This document shows positions 22,706 to 31,371 of a DNA stretch of 32,744 nucleotides, piece after piece (positions within the stretch are counted from its first letter, which is position 1; every line of letters starts with the position of its first letter). Origin of the DNA: Flavobacterium psychrophilum (GTDB lineage Bacteria > Bacteroidota > Bacteroidia > Flavobacteriales > Flavobacteriaceae). The translations under genes and the position numbers were made by a program. The stretch spans positions 1 through 32,744 of the forward strand of contig CAMBZB010000024.1 in the NCBI GenBank assembly GCA_945872245.1. Reading direction: 5' to 3'. The notes under the pieces were generated by a model that saw nothing but the letters and a program-made list of their open reading frames with translations, did not search any database and was not told the DNA's origin.

Positions 22706-23104
22706 TTATTGCTTATTGTTTAAAATTCGTACGGTGACAATGGTTTCTATTGTTAAAAACAAGGCAAATATGATAAAAAAATTAACTTTTTCGATTCTTA
22801 CATTCGGGTTTCCGGAATGTAGTATCGGTGACAAGACAGTGAAAGAAATCGCCATCTTGATACAAGTCACCAATAAAAAAGTGTAACCCACATTGTCAAT
22901 GTTTTTAGTTTTAACCTTAATTAATACAAGGAGAATAATTAACGAGCAAAAAAAGAAAAATCCATAAATAATTTCTATTGGGAAATGAAAACCCTGATAC
23001 TTCGGATTATTGTCATTCAGGGAAAAAAATAATTTGTGTACAAGATAAACCAGAATTGAAAGGAATAAAACTTCAATAATAGGTTGGTACTTCTTTAAAT
23101 TCAT
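22706..23104 (-). CDS. Four-helix membrane protein of the atp locus (DUF6168-like)
   Basis: A 132-residue protein with four hydrophobic segments (about 8-28, 44-64, 72-92 and 105-128) and no large soluble domain. It resembles the flavobacterial DUF6168 family, found between atpZ-type and atpB genes. Its position and topology suggest the role of subunit I, the assembly factor encoded by the first gene of many atp operons, but this is inference. A small hairpin (AAGCAA/TTGCTT, 22699-22714) overlaps its stop codon and may weaken readthrough into atpB. The next gene upstream, atpZ-like, is 8 bases away. Confidence 0.7.
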   Translation of the reverse strand: MNLKKYQPIIEVLFLSILVYLVHKLFFSLNDNNPKYQGFHFPIEIIYGFFFFCSLIILLVLIKVKTKNIDNVGYTFLLVTCIKMAISFTVLSPILHSGNPNVRIEKVNFFIIFALFLTIETIVTVRILNNKQ

Positions 23105-23112
23105 TTGGGTTA

Positions 23113-23346
23113 TTATGACGATTTGTTAATCTCTTTCAGTTGTCTATTGATGTTGTAAAATGCGATGGCAACTCCAACTAACGTCATAATTTTGACATAA
23201 ATATGATGTGGATTTGGGTATTTCTCGTCCAACCAATTTCCAAAATACGAAAATAAAAATATGATTGCTCCCATTTGTATGGGAATATTGATAAGAGCGA
23301 GCCACTTATTATTGTTTTGCTTCTTCGGGTTTTGGTTGTCCGTCAT
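23113..23346 (-). CDS. AtpZ/AtpI family protein
   Basis: A 77-residue protein with two membrane helices (about residues 17-35 and 50-67) and the family core NIPIQMGAIIFLFSYFGNWLDE. AtpZ/AtpI proteins are accessory to F0F1 assembly and have been linked to Mg2+ or Ca2+ uptake. The ATG at 23346 is preferred; the frame extends two codons further to a TTG. Its start lies inside the bactofilin gene, overlapping it by 38 bases, so translation is probably coupled. Confidence 0.85.
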   Translation of the reverse strand: MTDNQNPKKQNNNKWLALINIPIQMGAIIFLFSYFGNWLDEKYPNPHHIYVKIMTLVGVAIAFYNINRQLKEINKSS

Positions 23347-23719
23347 TTGCAATTTGGTTTTTTGAATTGGTCTTCATCATACAAGAAGCACTAAAGTCGG
23401 CGCCGGGCTCCACGGATAATTTTCCGCAGACTACCTCTCCATAAATACTGGCTTTATGCTTTACATTCAGTATTTCGTCAACGTGAATTTTTCCATTAAA
23501 TTTTCCTTCGATGTCGGCATTTCTGCATACAATATCTCCGGTAACACTTCCTGCAGGCCCGATAACTATTTTCCCTTTCGATTGAAAATTTCCTGTTAAT
23601 TCCCCGTCAAGTCTGAAATCAGCTTGCGAAATAATATCTCCTTTTATTGTTGTTCCTTCAACAATTCTGTTTGTCTTCCCTAAAAGATCAGTATATGATT
23701 TGGATTTTTTATCAAACAT
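23309..23719 (-). CDS. Bactofilin (polymer-forming cytoskeletal protein)
   Basis: A 136-residue bactofilin. The central domain (about 17-110) shows the short beta-helix repeats of the family, such as IKGDIISQADFRLDGELTGN and KIVIGPAGSVTGDIVC. The flanking tails are short and polar. Bactofilins self-assemble without nucleotide into filaments that position wall-synthetic or motility proteins. It lies 3 bases after porW/sprE and overlaps atpZ. This neighbourhood links a cytoskeletal protein to a secretion/gliding lipoprotein gene and the ATP synthase; I recall similar order in other flavobacteria. Confidence 0.92.
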   Translation of the reverse strand: MFDKKSKSYTDLLGKTNRIVEGTTIKGDIISQADFRLDGELTGNFQSKGKIVIGPAGSVTGDIVCRNADIEGKFNGKIHVDEILNVKHKASIYGEVVCGKLSVEPGADFSASCMMKTNSKNQIANDGQPKPEEAKQ

Positions 23720-23722
23720 GTT

Positions 23723-26527
23723 TTACTGCTTTGAAGGTGGATTAGTATTTGGTTTGTCATCACTTATTGGAATTGCCGGATCATCACCCTCAGCTGCAGG
23801 TGTATTTTGGTTTGGCAATCCTTGGTTTGGATTTAATGACTGCGGGGCTTCTTGCTCAGGAGCCGTGAGTTGATTTGGAACAGCAAGGGTTTTTGGTTGT
23901 GTCAAATATTCCGAAAGGTTTTTCTTGATTTGGATCACCTTATAATTTTCACCCGAAACCACAATTCCAGGTTCGCCAACTTTAAATTTTTCTTTTAAAG
24001 TAGTGACAATGGCTTTTGCATATTCTTCTGAATTTATGCCATGAATGGTGACGAAAATTTCTTTTTCAATATAATTATCACATGAGTAAGACAAAATCTT
24101 ATGAAGCTCTTTGGCAAGAAAAGCCTTGATTTTTACCTCTAGTAGATTGAGCGTTTTCTCGTCCTGAGCGGTTAACTTATAAATGATTTTCCAGTTTTTC
24201 GTGTCCGTGGCACTAAATGCCCTATTTTCAAGAAGCGGAATTTCAGTTGTTACTATTTCCTGTGCTTTTTTACCTTCCTCGCTATTCGGATAATTGTCGG
24301 CAACATATTGCATGGCGTTTTTATAGGCTTCGAGTCCTTGAAGTTTTCCAATGGTATTTGCTTTGAGCAATTCAAATTTAGGGACGATTTCATTCCCTGA
24401 ATATTGTGTTATTAATTCCTCTAATTGTTGCAAAACGGTAGAAAATTGTTCTTGTTGATACAATCGATACAATTTGTTATAAACCATCGCTGAATTTTCG
24501 TTTTCAGATACCGTATTTTGAGTTGTGTTATTTATAATTTGGGCATAGCGAGAATTTGGATACTGGGAAGAAATTCTGGTTTTCATCTCTTCTGCCTTGG
24601 TGCTATTGGTAATTTGGTATATCTTGAACAAATTGTACATCGCAGGAAGCACTAGCTTTTCTTCAGGATTCTGTTGCAATAATTGTTCGAGTTTATTGCT
24701 CGCCAATTCATATTCCTTGAATTTTTCCTTGTAAATAACTCCAAGTTGATAATAGGCAAAATTGCGTTCCTTAGCAATGCTGTCTATCTCGATTTGTGTT
24801 TTTGGAAGTTGTTTCAGATAGTAATCCTCAGTGTATTTTTCTTCAACTGCTTTTTCCCCTGCTTTTTCCCCTGATAATTTGGTTTCTTCCATTTTATTAG
24901 GGTCGCTTACAGTATCCTTATCAGTCGTCTCACTGGTGCTAGAGGATAATCTCCAATTGCCATTTACGGATCTATTTCCCCAGATTTTTTTAAAATTCAA
25001 TTTTCCAAAGGCTACCAATGAAGTATTATAGAAATAAAAAGTGCTTGCTGTCTGATTTATGGAAGCATTGTCCATTGCAGGAGGTGCCATCGACACTTTT
25101 TTAATTGGTTTTCCCGTGGCATCTTGAAGGGCAACATTCTGACTTTGCAAATCGGGGTTGCCATTGGTTGCCGCATTTTCAAGTTTTACCTTTTCTTTTT
25201 CCAAAGCAATTCTCTTAATTTCGTCAGTCTTTTTTAGAGCTTCTATATACTTGTCAAAATAAATAGTCTTTTCTGATTCCGACAGTGATACTACATTAAT
25301 GATACTGTCATTTCTCTTGGCGACATTCTCATATTGTATGACCTCGTCTAAATCTTTCCTTACTTTTTGAATATGAATATACTCTCTGGTTTTCACGTCT
25401 AACTTGACAAGTGTGCTGTCGTAATACTTTGCAGCATTTTGATAGTCGGTGTTTTTAAAATACATATTTCCAATGTTCCTATAATTGGAAGCAACTAAAT
25501 AGGGATCCACAGGTGTTTTTCTTAAAGAGGCATTATAAAATTCCAAAGCTAGTTTTTGATGGTTGCTTTTGTCGTAAAAAGCGCCCAGTTGATGAAAAAT
25601 TACGTCTAGAAAAGATCTGTTTTCCCTGTCCTTAATTAAATCATTATAGGTTTTTAAAAAAACCGTCGTGTCTCCTTTTTGGAAATCAAACAATTGGGCT
25701 TTTTTGGCATGTGCCTGAATGATATACTTCCTATCCGATTTTCTTTTCATCGCAATAACCCCTTGATAGCTTTCTCTAGCACTGTCTTTTTTTCCTAATT
25801 CTTCGTACAGTTGCCCTAAAATGAATCGGTATCTTGCTCTTTCAGCATTTACTTTGGTAAATTTTTCTGCAATTTTTAATTTTGCCACGGCACTATCCTT
25901 TTTTTCCATATTCAAAAAAGACATTGATAGTAACGCGTTGGCATCTGCAATGTCTTGATTTTTCAAAGTTTTATAGCTTAACAGTCTGCTTATGTTTTTT
26001 ACCACTTGGGCGTCATTTCCCAAACGCATATTAGTTTTTTCACGCCATATTTTGGCTTGATAAATGTTACTGCTGTTGGGATATTTGTATAAAATATAAT
26101 TGAAGGCATCTAAAGCTGGAACAAATCTTTGGTCATAATACCTCGATTTTCCAAGCAGCAAATAGGCTTCATCTATTTGACTGTTTCTTTCTCTTCCACC
26201 AATGTTCATAGAATGTTTCTGAATTGCCTTGGTTGCTTTGGTTTCGGCCAATTCAAAATCAGTGTTTTTGGGTTTAGTCTCGGTAGGGGAATCATCGTTG
26301 ATTTGCATGCTTTCGACTGGCAATCTCTTCCAAAAATTGTCTTTAGCATCGGCCTTTATAGCCAGCATTCCTTTGTCCAGTCCTATTTGACCATTATACA
26401 AAATATTGTATTTTGTGCTCAAAGCATGGGAGTTTCTGGATAGGAAATTGTCTCTTTTGGTAGAGCAAGCAACCAAAACAAGCAAAAATATAAGAGAGAA
26501 TGTGTGTTTAAATATCTTGGTTTTCAA
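23723..26527 (-). CDS. sprE: Type IX secretion lipoprotein PorW/SprE-like, TTG start
   Basis: A 934-residue lipoprotein with signal and lipobox (LLVLVAC, Cys21) and many tetratricopeptide-like repeats through residues ~120-400 and ~590-760. Examples are YILYKYPNSSNIYQAKIWRE and AKYYDSTLVKLD. Its length, the N-terminal STKRDNFLSRN and the overall layout match SprE/PorW, a periplasmic outer-membrane-tethered lipoprotein needed for type IX secretion and gliding in Flavobacterium johnsoniae and for gingipain secretion in Porphyromonas (PorW). The C-terminal ~75 residues are Pro/Asn/Gln-rich and low-complexity. The start codon is TTG (26525-26527): an in-frame stop lies five codons upstream, and the signal peptide begins there. 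It is the first gene of the unit leading to bactofilin and atp. The glucanase at 1-932 would be a client of this system. Confidence 0.85.
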   Translation of the reverse strand: MKTKIFKHTFSLIFLLVLVACSTKRDNFLSRNSHALSTKYNILYNGQIGLDKGMLAIKADAKDNFWKRLPVESMQINDDSPTETKPKNTDFELAETKATKAIQKHSMNIGGRERNSQIDEAYLLLGKSRYYDQRFVPALDAFNYILYKYPNSSNIYQAKIWREKTNMRLGNDAQVVKNISRLLSYKTLKNQDIADANALLSMSFLNMEKKDSAVAKLKIAEKFTKVNAERARYRFILGQLYEELGKKDSARESYQGVIAMKRKSDRKYIIQAHAKKAQLFDFQKGDTTVFLKTYNDLIKDRENRSFLDVIFHQLGAFYDKSNHQKLALEFYNASLRKTPVDPYLVASNYRNIGNMYFKNTDYQNAAKYYDSTLVKLDVKTREYIHIQKVRKDLDEVIQYENVAKRNDSIINVVSLSESEKTIYFDKYIEALKKTDEIKRIALEKEKVKLENAATNGNPDLQSQNVALQDATGKPIKKVSMAPPAMDNASINQTASTFYFYNTSLVAFGKLNFKKIWGNRSVNGNWRLSSSTSETTDKDTVSDPNKMEETKLSGEKAGEKAVEEKYTEDYYLKQLPKTQIEIDSIAKERNFAYYQLGVIYKEKFKEYELASNKLEQLLQQNPEEKLVLPAMYNLFKIYQITNSTKAEEMKTRISSQYPNSRYAQIINNTTQNTVSENENSAMVYNKLYRLYQQEQFSTVLQQLEELITQYSGNEIVPKFELLKANTIGKLQGLEAYKNAMQYVADNYPNSEEGKKAQEIVTTEIPLLENRAFSATDTKNWKIIYKLTAQDEKTLNLLEVKIKAFLAKELHKILSYSCDNYIEKEIFVTIHGINSEEYAKAIVTTLKEKFKVGEPGIVVSGENYKVIQIKKNLSEYLTQPKTLAVPNQLTAPEQEAPQSLNPNQGLPNQNTPAAEGDDPAIPISDDKPNTNPPSKQ

Positions 26528-26722
26528 TGGGAAACGTGTTTATCATTTAACTTTTAAAATTGTCATTTAGTATAAAGACTGGTAAAAATACGTTTCTTTT
26601 TGAATTATAGAAATTTAAACGGCAAAAAAGGTTTCCCCTTCCGGCAATCTTCAACTATCTATTCTAGTTTAAACTATTCATTATTGAATCTTTGGGATTA
26701 TAATGAAATATATCTTGATTTA

Positions 26723-26755
26723 TTTGTCCGATTTATTTGTCGTTTCCTATTTTTG
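26723..26755 (+). promoter_or_regulatory. Promoter of the PaaE-like reductase gene
   Basis: TTTG at 26723-26726, a 21-base spacer and TATTTTTG at 26748-26755 match the Bacteroidota consensus. The transcript would start about 8 bases before the ATG at 26770. This supports that ATG over the TTG at 26737, which would lie within the promoter. Confidence 0.7.
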
Positions 26756-26769
26756 TAAAAAATATTTTC

Positions 26770-27822
26770 ATGCCATTATTCAAAAAACTTGTTGTAAAAG
26801 AAATAAAACGCGAAACAAAGGATGCTGTTTCTATCCTTTTTAATGTACCCGAGGAATTCAAATCCCATTATACTTTTGTTGCCGGTCAATATGTCAATTT
26901 GAGATTAACGCTGGACGGACAGGAAATTCGTCGCGCCTATTCCATTTGTGCTGATCCGGAAAGCGGGCAACTACGAATTGCGGTGAAAGCCGTGAAAAAC
27001 GGAAAATTCTCCCAGTTTGCGAACACCAAACTAAAAGTAGGTGATGTTCTTGAAGTGGGAAAACCAGAAGGAAAATTCACTTTTGAACCTCAAGCGGATC
27101 GCCAGAAAAACTATGCTGCTTTTGTTGCCGGAAGCGGAATTACACCCGTAATTTCCATTCTTAAATCCGTTTTGAAAAGTGAATCGCAAAGTTCTTTCGT
27201 TTTGGTTTACGGCAATAAATCACCTGAAGAAACTATCTTTCATCAAGAATTACACGCTTTACAATCTCAATATACTGGTCGATTATTTGTTCATTATGTT
27301 TTTAGTCAAGCCAAAGTAGACGGAGAATTATTCGGTCGAATTGATAAATCCGTGGTAAATTTTGTGTTGAACAACAAGCATGCGGCTTTGGAATTCGACA
27401 AATTTTATTTGTGCGGTCCTGAGGAAATGATTAACACCGTTTCCAAGGTTTTAAAGGAGCACAATATCAAGGATGCTGCGATTAAATTTGAATTATTCTC
27501 TAGCTCGACTACCGAAAACAAGATTGATAAAGCGTTAGAAGGTCACACCAAAATTACCTTTCTGGTTGATGATGAGGAAACGACTTTCGAAATGTCACAA
27601 AAACAAACCATTCTGGAAGCCGCTCTTAAACAGGGCGTTGACGCTCCCTATTCCTGCCAAGGCGGAATTTGCAGCAGTTGTATGGCCCGCATTACTTCCG
27701 GAACTGCCGTTATGAAGAAAAACTCTATACTTACCGATATTGAAATCGCCGAAGGTTTGGTGCTCACCTGCCAAGCACATCCCACTTCTGAAACTGTTGT
27801 GGTGGATTATGATGATGTGTAA
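26770..27822 (+). CDS. PaaE-like flavin and 2Fe-2S reductase
   Basis: A 350-residue electron-transfer protein of three parts. The FAD domain (about 1-100) has the motif RRAYSICA. The NAD(P)H domain (about 105-230) has VAGSGITPVISI and FYLCGPEEMI. The C-terminal plant-type ferredoxin domain (about 260-350) has the cluster ligands CQGGICSSC and a distal Cys in VLTCQAHP. This layout is that of PaaE, the reductase of phenylacetyl-CoA epoxidase, and of related ferredoxin-NADP reductases. None of the other paa genes is in this window, so the oxygenase partner is unknown and the phenylacetate role is not assured. The ATG at 26770 is chosen because the promoter elements lie before it. Confidence 0.88.
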   Translation: MPLFKKLVVKEIKRETKDAVSILFNVPEEFKSHYTFVAGQYVNLRLTLDGQEIRRAYSICADPESGQLRIAVKAVKNGKFSQFANTKLKVGDVLEVGKPEGKFTFEPQADRQKNYAAFVAGSGITPVISILKSVLKSESQSSFVLVYGNKSPEETIFHQELHALQSQYTGRLFVHYVFSQAKVDGELFGRIDKSVVNFVLNNKHAALEFDKFYLCGPEEMINTVSKVLKEHNIKDAAIKFELFSSSTTENKIDKALEGHTKITFLVDDEETTFEMSQKQTILEAALKQGVDAPYSCQGGICSSCMARITSGTAVMKKNSILTDIEIAEGLVLTCQAHPTSETVVVDYDDV

Positions 27823-27872
27823 TGTGAAATTTCAATAAAAAATTCCAAATTTTAATAATGAAATAGTTAATG

Positions 27873-27898
27873 AAAACTTCTCTGAAAAGGGAAGTTTT
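27873..27898. terminator. Bidirectional terminator between paaE-like and GT9 genes
   Basis: AAAACTTC and GAAGTTTT pair with a short irregular inner part (TCTGAAAAGG), and T-runs follow on the plus strand. It separates the two convergent genes ending at 27822 and 27900. Confidence 0.75.
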
Positions 27899-27899
27899 T

Positions 27900-28940
27900 T
27901 TATTTTAGGGAAAGTGTAATTTTTTCAACAACATTTATTGGCAAAATAGTCCGCATCGCGTCTTCGTACCCCGCGACTTTTTTATTCCCATACACCGAAG
28001 TAGGTAATTTTGGGTACAAACTGCTATCAGCCGTCAAGGCATTTTCCAACGGTTGGTTGAAAGGCGAAAAACCAGCAAAAGGATGCGTGGCACCCCAAAG
28101 TGTAATCACTTTTACGCCCAAAATGGCCGCCAAATGGGCATTCCCGGAATCCATAGAAAGCATTACATCGAGATTGCTGATGAGTTGCAATTCTTGTTTG
28201 AACTTGAGTTGCCCGGCAACCACCAAAACATTTTCCTTGTCTTTTGAAATAGAATCTAATAATTCGATTTCCTTTTTTCCTCCCCCAAAAAGCAGGATTT
28301 TATGGGTTTTGGTTGAAGCTAATTTGTCGATTACCTGTTGCATTAAATCCAAAGGATATATCTTGGAATCGTATTGCGCAAAAGGCGCAATTCCAATTAA
28401 TTTCTGGTAGTTCTCTCCAATTAAATCGATTATTTCTGCGTCTAATTTTTGTTTTGGTGGAAATACTGGATTCGATAAATCTAGAGAAAAACCAAGTTGC
28501 TCAAAAACGGTGGCATATCGTTCAAACATCGTAGACAAGGGTTTGAAAATTTTGTTTTCGGCTCGTGTTAAAGCTGCTTTTTCGGCTCTGCCTTTGTCAA
28601 CAAATGCTGTCTTTTTTCCGCTTATAGAAAATAACATCCGAATGATTTTAGAGCGCATCACACTATGCAAATCAGCAATCTCAGTAATTCCTTTTGATTT
28701 CAAATCTTTATATAAGCGAAATAATCCCAATAATCCCTTGTGCCTATAATGAACATGAGCGGAAAAGAAATTAACATTTGGAATATTTTTAAAAATGGGC
28801 TTATAAAATACTCGGGAAACCACCGTGATTTTCACTTCGGGATGTTGTGCCACTAGAGCCCTTAAAACAGGAACCGTCATGGCGACGTCTCCCATTGCGG
28901 AAAGTCTTATAACGGCTATATGTTGGATTGGTTTTGACAA
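27900..28940 (-). CDS. Glycosyltransferase family 9 (heptosyltransferase-like), TTG start
   Basis: A 346-residue GT-B enzyme of family GT9, as used to build the lipopolysaccharide core from ADP-heptose or similar donors. The N-terminal VIRLSAMGDVAMTVPVLRAL (about 10-29) is the acceptor-side signature. GIAPFAQYDSKIYPLD and LLFGGGKKE lie in the middle. The C-terminal donor-site motif is SMDSGNAHLAAILGVKVITL (about 262-281), followed by WGATHPFAGF. The start codon is TTG at 28938-28940: the frame meets a stop 12 codons upstream and no ATG lies between. It follows the DUF4254 gene by 17 bases, forming a two-gene unit. The donor sugar is not evident. Confidence 0.88.
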   Translation of the reverse strand: MSKPIQHIAVIRLSAMGDVAMTVPVLRALVAQHPEVKITVVSRVFYKPIFKNIPNVNFFSAHVHYRHKGLLGLFRLYKDLKSKGITEIADLHSVMRSKIIRMLFSISGKKTAFVDKGRAEKAALTRAENKIFKPLSTMFERYATVFEQLGFSLDLSNPVFPPKQKLDAEIIDLIGENYQKLIGIAPFAQYDSKIYPLDLMQQVIDKLASTKTHKILLFGGGKKEIELLDSISKDKENVLVVAGQLKFKQELQLISNLDVMLSMDSGNAHLAAILGVKVITLWGATHPFAGFSPFNQPLENALTADSSLYPKLPTSVYGNKKVAGYEDAMRTILPINVVEKITLSLK

Positions 28941-28957
28941 TTGAGTATTGTCGAAAA

Positions 28958-29563
28958 TTATTTCTTGTTATGGTACAAAACCGGGTTCAAATCATCATCA
29001 TTGTACATTTTCATCTGTTTGTACACTTTCATGAATTTATCGCCATTTTCGATATCTGTCAGCAAATCCTCAATTGCGGTTGACAAATCAGTTCTTTGTT
29101 CCAACAAAACATTTAGTTTTTCTTGGCATTTGTCTCTGTGCTCTTGGGAAGCTTCTGCACGATTGGCTTCTTCTTTCATGTGATAAATTTTCAAAGCCAA
29201 AATAGACAACCGGTCAAATGCCCAAGCTGGACTTTCAGAGTTGATTTTGGCAGTGTCTTTTACGGCAACATGAGCATATTTTTGAAGAAAATAACCATCA
29301 ATATATTCCACCATATCCGTACGTTCTTGATTAGATGCATCAATTCTTCTTTTCAAGGTTAGTGCTGCAACGGGGTCAATATTAGGATCACGGATAATAT
29401 CCTCGAAATGCCATTGAACGGTGTCAATCCAGTTTTTTAGATATAATAAATGTTCCAATTTTTCCTTCGGAAAAGGGTTGTTTATGGGTTGGTCTACCGA
29501 ATCAAATAGGTGATAATCTTGTATACTTTGTTCAAAAACGGAATAGGCTAATTTTGAAAACAT
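28958..29563 (-). CDS. DUF4254 family protein
   Basis: A 201-residue, mostly helical cytoplasmic protein (about five helices). The conserved parts include LLYLKNWIDTVQWHFEDIIR (about 39-58), DPVAALTLKRRIDASNQERT (about 62-81) and RLSILALKIYHMKEEANRA. It matches DUF4254, which in Bacteroidota is commonly beside a GT9 glycosyltransferase as here. A role in lipopolysaccharide core synthesis is therefore likely but unproved. The gene is divergent from upp and has a -7 element at 29583-29590. Confidence 0.82.
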   Translation of the reverse strand: MFSKLAYSVFEQSIQDYHLFDSVDQPINNPFPKEKLEHLLYLKNWIDTVQWHFEDIIRDPNIDPVAALTLKRRIDASNQERTDMVEYIDGYFLQKYAHVAVKDTAKINSESPAWAFDRLSILALKIYHMKEEANRAEASQEHRDKCQEKLNVLLEQRTDLSTAIEDLLTDIENGDKFMKVYKQMKMYNDDDLNPVLYHNKK

Positions 29564-29582
29564 ATCTTTTGAAATTAAAAGG

Positions 29583-29590
29583 CAAAGATA
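29583..29590 (-). promoter_or_regulatory. Candidate -7 element of the DUF4254-GT9 unit
   Basis: On the minus strand this reads TATCTTTG, matching TAnnTTTG, 19 bases before the ATG at 29563. The -33 region is not clear. Confidence 0.5.
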
Positions 29591-29615
29591 CTTTTTATAC
29601 TTTTATAGTTTGAAA

Positions 29616-29630
29616 AAACTTTCAAAGTTT
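29616..29630. promoter_or_regulatory. Perfect 7-bp inverted repeat upstream of upp
   Basis: AAACTTTCAAAGTTT is symmetric around a central C, 30 bases before the upp ATG, within the divergent DUF4254/upp gap. It could be an operator or chance in A+T-rich DNA. Confidence 0.3.
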
Positions 29631-29660
29631 GATGTTCTAAATCCTAAATCAAAATAAACT

Positions 29661-30314
29661 ATGCAAATTCATTATCTATCCGAAAACAATAGCGTCCTGA
29701 ATCATTTTTTGGGACAAATACGAAACGTAGATGTTCAAAAAGACAGTATGCGTTTCCGAAGAAATATGGAGCGTATTGGCGAAGTGATGGCTTATGAATT
29801 GAGCAAAGATTTGCATTATAGAGAAATCGCCATCCAGACTCCTTTGGGAGTTAAAAAAACCACCGAAATTAAAGATCAATTGGTTTTATGTTCAATTTTA
29901 AGAGCCGGACTAACGATGCACTCGGGGTTTTTGAATTATTTTGACCATGCCGAAAATGGTTTTATTTCGGCCTTTCGACACCATCCCAACAACGATGATT
30001 ATTTTGATATTGTAGTCCAATACCAAGCTGTAGCCGATATTGAAAACAAAAACTTGGTATTGCTTGACCCCATGCTCGCAACAGGACAGTCAATCCTCAC
30101 TGTCTATACTCAATTAATGGCAAGGGGAACTCCAAAAGAAATTCATATTGCCGTTATTGTTGCTGCGCCAGAAGGCATTGCTTATCTTGAGGAGCATTTG
30201 CCTGATTCCTGCCATCTTTGGGTAGCGGCGTTGGACGAAAAATTGAATGAAAAAAAATATATTGTTCCAGGTATAGGTGACGCCGGTGATTTAGCTTATG
30301 GGAATAAATTATAA
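29661..30314 (+). CDS. upp: Uracil phosphoribosyltransferase
   Basis: Pyrimidine salvage enzyme making UMP from uracil and PRPP, 217 residues, normal length. CSILRAGLTMHSGFL (about 77-91) and the PRPP loop LLDPMLATGQSIL (about 133-145) are the classic motifs. The C-terminal GIGDAGDLAYG (about 204-214) binds uracil. The last six bases overlap the 3' end of the convergent DUF6427 gene. Confidence 0.96.
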   Translation: MQIHYLSENNSVLNHFLGQIRNVDVQKDSMRFRRNMERIGEVMAYELSKDLHYREIAIQTPLGVKKTTEIKDQLVLCSILRAGLTMHSGFLNYFDHAENGFISAFRHHPNNDDYFDIVVQYQAVADIENKNLVLLDPMLATGQSILTVYTQLMARGTPKEIHIAVIVAAPEGIAYLEEHLPDSCHLWVAALDEKLNEKKYIVPGIGDAGDLAYGNKL

Positions 30315-31238
30315 TTGGGAGAAAAACGCAACCAAACTGCAGACGATAATCACAAACAAAACGATTTCTTGCTTCAATTGCAACTGCTTAATTTCAATGT
30401 GACTTGTCGCCATCATTGCCAATGGGGCGAATGTAAACAGTAATAAATCATTACTTTTATGAGACGAAATTAGAAAAATTATTATTCCAATAAAAAAGGA
30501 TGCAATAATTTTTTTGAAAGAGGTATGCAATAACATGGGTTTATTGGAAAGGGAGGCAAGCATGGAAATGACAAAAAACAACGCCATGGTTAAATAGATA
30601 GAAAAGGCTGCGTTTTGGGAGTTATTGGTGAAATAATCCATTTCAAAACTGGTCGTTGCATTGGCATTTATAAATTCAATTATGTTTTTTTGAAACGTTA
30701 TTGAAAAAACCACGGATATGATTCCCACTGCAAAAAAAGCAATGAAGGGCAATATCCAGTTTCTGTAATCTCTAGAAACATGAAAAAGTATGGAAATAAA
30801 TACCAAAACAAGATACAGTATGCTCCAGAAATGAAACAATGCCGCTATGAAAATCCACAATGAGGCATCAAATATTTTCTCTTTAGAAGCTTTTAATGAT
30901 TGCAAGGAAATTAACCTGCGAAGGGCTAGGAGAATAAAAAAATTGGACGCAATTATATTTAGGTTATTCAACACCGAAGGAAAAAATAACAGAAACAAAA
31001 AGTAGAATAAAATCGTGTAGCTACTGTCTTTGCTCAATCCGTTTTTCTTGGCGATGAAATTTGCAATTAAGATAGAGCCTAGTGAAATGAAGAAAAATCC
31101 CGCTTTTTTAAAAATTGATCCAACAGAATTGGTCCAAGTCAAGTCTTGAAATTGATAGATTAAAAAGAAAACTAGCATTGAAATTACAACCAAAATAAAA
31201 TTTAATGGCGTAGATTTTTTAAAAACACTTGTTATCAT
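30309..31238 (-). CDS. DUF6427 family membrane protein
   Basis: A 309-residue protein with about nine hydrophobic helices and short loops. It looks like the flavobacterial DUF6427 family, often located beside upp and the DUF6341 gene, as here. Its function is unknown. The N-terminal NFILVVISMLVFFLIYQF is the first helix, and the C-terminus is VIIVCSLVAFFSQL. The 3' end overlaps upp by 6 bases on the opposite strand, so the two transcripts overlap. Confidence 0.72.
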   Translation of the reverse strand: MITSVFKKSTPLNFILVVISMLVFFLIYQFQDLTWTNSVGSIFKKAGFFFISLGSILIANFIAKKNGLSKDSSYTILFYFLFLLFFPSVLNNLNIIASNFFILLALRRLISLQSLKASKEKIFDASLWIFIAALFHFWSILYLVLVFISILFHVSRDYRNWILPFIAFFAVGIISVVFSITFQKNIIEFINANATTSFEMDYFTNNSQNAAFSIYLTMALFFVISMLASLSNKPMLLHTSFKKIIASFFIGIIIFLISSHKSNDLLLFTFAPLAMMATSHIEIKQLQLKQEIVLFVIIVCSLVAFFSQL

Positions 31239-31258
31239 AAGGATATTTTATACTTTTG
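31229..31258 (+). promoter_or_regulatory. Promoter of the DUF6341 gene
   Basis: TTG at 31229-31231, a 19-base spacer and TACTTTTG at 31251-31258 fit the consensus. The -33 part overlaps the first codons of the divergent DUF6427 gene. The leader to the DUF6341 start would be about 105 bases, with no riboswitch recognised in it. Confidence 0.65.
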
Positions 31259-31371
31259 TGGCTGTAAATATAATACTTACGCAAAGATGAAACGAGCCAA
31301 GTAAATTTTTTTCATCAAAATAATATTATGGGAATTTACATCGAAAACAATTAACAAATAAAATTAACGAG

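Noticed and set aside
26737..26769. Longer N-terminus for the PaaE-like reductase from a TTG at 26737
   Set aside because: The added residues cover the promoter elements, and the family's N-terminus fits the ATG at 26770.
31259..31371. Riboswitch in the 105-base leader before the DUF6341 gene
   Set aside because: I see no conserved aptamer motif or terminator/antiterminator pair.
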